Source: Malacoplasma sp.
Lineage (GTDB): Bacteria > Bacillota_I > Bacilli_A > Mycoplasmatales > Mycoplasmoidaceae
NCBI GenBank assembly: GCA_029258015.1
Contig: JARHZT010000079.1
Location: 1-8,425 of the forward strand
Length of the DNA: 8,425 nucleotides
Direction of reading: 5' to 3'
Part shown: positions 5,830 through 8,425 of the stretch, piece by piece
Numbering within the stretch: the first letter of the stretch is position 1
Layout of the letters: each line of letters starts with the position of its first letter
Translations under genes and position numbers: made by a program
The notes under the pieces: generated by a model
What the model saw: the letters and a program-made list of their open reading frames with translations, nothing else
Databases searched by the model: none
What the model was told of the DNA's origin: nothing

Positions 5830-8425
5830 CTAATGAAATTTATTAATAGAATAAATTAATTGTTCTTCTACTTCTACATATTTGCTGTTTATTCTGTTAT
5901 CTATACTGTAGAAGATGTTGTTGATATATAGTTGTCTTACTACAATCACAAAATAGTATAGATGAGCTATCATGAATAAACTTAATGGTATTGCTATTAA
6001 AGTACTAATAATAATATTTATGAAAATTAATAATGTTGTTGGAGAAACTATTGCCCCCATAACTGCAAATATTACTATCGCTGAAAACATTGTTAGAAAC
6101 ACTGTATTCAACATACTCTTAATATTGTTTTTAATAAATAATTGAATTTTATCAAGTTCAAATATTTTTCTTCTATCAAATCTTGTTCTAATTACTGAAA
6201 CAAATAGACAAGCAAATATATTTGAAATTAATCCCGATGTCGTTAGTGTGTATACAAAGAAACTTGAATTATGGAATTGTGCCATATAAGAAACTGATAC
6301 ACAAGTCATTACTGTAAAGCAGTTTACTAAAAACAACGGCAATACAACTAAAACATTTGATCTTATTACATAGTAGATTGAACAGAAACCAAATCCTGCT
6401 AACAATCCGTATATACCTGATTTAAATATGTTTACTGGAATTGTTTGTGAAACTGACGAAACATATAATTCAAAATTATTACTTAATTTACCATTAATCA
6501 TATTTTGAATTGCTTCATAAGTGAAATAATCATTACTTCTTATTTCAAATACATCATTATTAAATGATCCATTCAATCATTTAGAATCACCAAATATTGC
6601 AAATAATTTGTCAGCATCTGATTGTGTAATGTTAGTTATATAAACAATTGTTCCACTACTTAATGTTGAATTGTTAAATCCAACTATTGCAAATGTTATT
6701 CCAGCTACAAGAATTATTATTGATATAGCTAATCAAATAAATCATCATTTTTTTGCATTAAATCAAATCTTAATTTTTTCTTCTGTATTTAATGGTGTTA
6801 ATATACCTTTTATATTTCAGAAAATTCTTTCACTACTATATAGGTATAAAGGCATATAGAAGAATATATAAATACAACCAACTATTAATAATGGTGTAAG
6901 AATTAATGATAATCCTAAATCTGATAATTCACCTTCAGAGAAGAAGAATAATGATAATGCAATAATTATTGTTGTTGCATTTAAATCTAGTACTGTCATC
7001 AACGATCTTTTCAATGCTGTTTGAATAGAGTCAAACACTGAATTTTTTTGATTATATAGCCGTCTTATCCGCTCCATTGTAAATGAAACTGAAACAACAG
7101 CAATAATTAAACCAATTAATAATCCTATAGCAGTAGCTATTGAGAAGTTTGTGTTTAAGACTATTAGTAATCCTGCTGAGAATGCTATCGATGCACATAT
7201 AGCAAACGCACCCATAAGTCCTGGTACTCTATATAATATTGAAACTATTATTGCTATAACTAGCATAACAATTCCAAATGAAAGCAAGATAGATTCATAA
7301 GAAGACATTTTAGTAATACCTTCTTTAATAAATGGTTTAGTTATTCAACCTGTACCATTTAATTCAAACTCATTTTTGTTTGTAATTGAACCACTACCAG
7401 ATTGTTGTAAGAACTCTACTGGTAAAACAGTGTTTTTAAATTGATAAATTAAATCTTCTTGTATTGTTATATTCGCTGAGTTTTTTTGAATAGATATTTT
7501 GTTTTGTTTTTCAAAATTAATATCTGTTTGCTCACTTGGGAATCATTGTTTGTAGTTATCTTTATTGATTGTCCCAACAACATATTTATCAACTACAGCT
7601 TTTAAACTTGAATTACTATCAATTGGATAGTTTGAATAATCATCAACACCTGCAGCATTTTGATAATACTTAACTAAATTTTCTTTAGTTATAACTGTAG
7701 GGTTATAAACATTATTAGCATTTTTAGAAGCAGCTTGAGCTCATGTAACTAAGTCTGGATCTTCTGCTTTTAAACTTTCATATTCTATAGTTAATTTTCT
7801 TTGAATTTCTTCAGAGAAAGATTGTCTTTTATCATAGTTAATATAAACATATTTTGCATAGTTTAATTTATTAACCAATGTATCCATATTTTGGAAAACT
7901 AATCATTCTAATTTACCATTAACTTTTGCATCATAATTTTCAGCTTCAGCTTGTTTTTTAAAATTAGATCCATTTTTTAAATCAAATTCATTTTGTAAAT
8001 CTATTTCAATACCAAATGAATTTTGTAGTTTTCCATCTTTATCATTTTCTTTTCTTTTATCTTTTTTTGAAGAATCATAATTAAAGTTACTTGAAGATAA
8101 AAGAGGTTTTGAAGAATAAAATGATTTGTGATCTGAACCTGTAAAATTTTCTGGTTGATTATATTCTCAAACTTCAATAGCTGAATTATTAGCATTATTC
8201 ATAGCTACAAGTGATGGTGAAACATCTACATATTTATCATCAGTTGTACTTTCTGCATAAAAAAACTTTTCAACATTAATAAAGTTTACAAATAAATAAC
8301 CTACATATCTTTGTTCGCTTGTTCCAACTTCTCTTTCTTCTTTTACTTCGTATGAAACGCCATTATTTGAAACACTCTTATAAAGTAATCAGTTAGAAAA
8401 AGTTTTTGCAGCATCTTTTGTTTGG
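5830..8425 (-). CDS. secDF: SecD/SecF fusion, protein-export membrane subunit (5' end outside the window)
   Basis: SecDF is an RND-type membrane protein that helps SecYEG pull proteins across the membrane. The visible 864 residues are the C-terminal part of the fusion; the N-terminal membrane segment and start lie beyond 8425. Order: a large extracytoplasmic P1-like region (8425 to about 7310) with a Ser/Asn/Lys-rich linker near 8010-8110; the SecD membrane bundle (about 7295-6830), recognised by ERIRRLYN (near 7072) and ALKRSLMTVLDLNATTII; the SecF half, with a membrane helix (about 6745-6675) after KIWFNAKKWW, a small P4-like domain, and a second bundle (about 6450-5920). Many Trp are TGA (for example 6577, 6733, 6742, 6745, 6763, 6817, 7345, 8389), so the gene appears fragmented under the standard code. 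The usual charged residues of the membrane relay seem absent (see findings). It ends 8 nt before apt. Confidence 0.88.

Noticed and set aside
8001..8195. 64-codon minus-strand open frame inside the SecDF P1 region
   Set aside because: It is in a different frame from secDF, overlaps a low-complexity linker and shows no recognisable features.

Overview
The window comes from a very AT-rich mollicute that reads UGA as tryptophan (genetic code 4). In-frame TGA codons sit at family-conserved or plausible Trp positions in rplW (918-920), rplD (1016-1018), rplC (2062-2064), a HAD hydrolase (3586, 3277, 3181) and many places in secDF. TAA and TAG are the only stops used. The lysine/alanine-rich tail on L3, the fused SecDF and the gene set suggest the Entomoplasmatales side of the Mollicutes (Mesoplasma, Entomoplasma, Spiroplasma or the Mycoplasma mycoides cluster). 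That placement is inference. Every real gene lies on the minus strand; the plus-strand open frames are shadows.

In the direction of transcription (high to low coordinates) there are two blocks. Block A is secDF (start outside the window) > apt > rnhB > coaX > HAD hydrolase: protein export, adenine salvage, RNA/DNA hybrid repair, a coenzyme A type kinase relative, and a phosphatase. An intrinsic terminator sits in the 32-nt gap between apt and rnhB. A weaker hairpin terminator follows the HAD gene. Possible -10 boxes lie in front of coaX and the HAD gene, so block A is probably several transcription units.

Block B is the start of the S10 ribosomal protein operon: rpsJ (S10) > rplC (L3) > rplD (L4) > rplW (L23) > rplB (L2, cut by the window edge). 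It has a likely extended -10 promoter at about 2879-2887 and a 5' leader of about 120 nt. rplC/rplD and rplD/rplW each overlap by one base in a TAATG junction, which fits translational coupling. L3 and L23 carry long charged C-terminal extensions.

The most interesting items are these. The S10 leader can fold into a long irregular hairpin whose loop is complementary to a second hairpin just upstream of the rpsJ ribosome binding site, a candidate autoregulatory RNA switch. SecDF appears to lack the acidic and basic residues known for proton relay. The CoaX homologue lacks one of the usual active-site aspartates. The apt terminator sits almost on top of the rnhB start. No RNA gene, insertion sequence, CRISPR array or origin was seen. 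No gene-free stretch exceeds 300 bases; the longest is the rpsJ leader region at 2752-2979.
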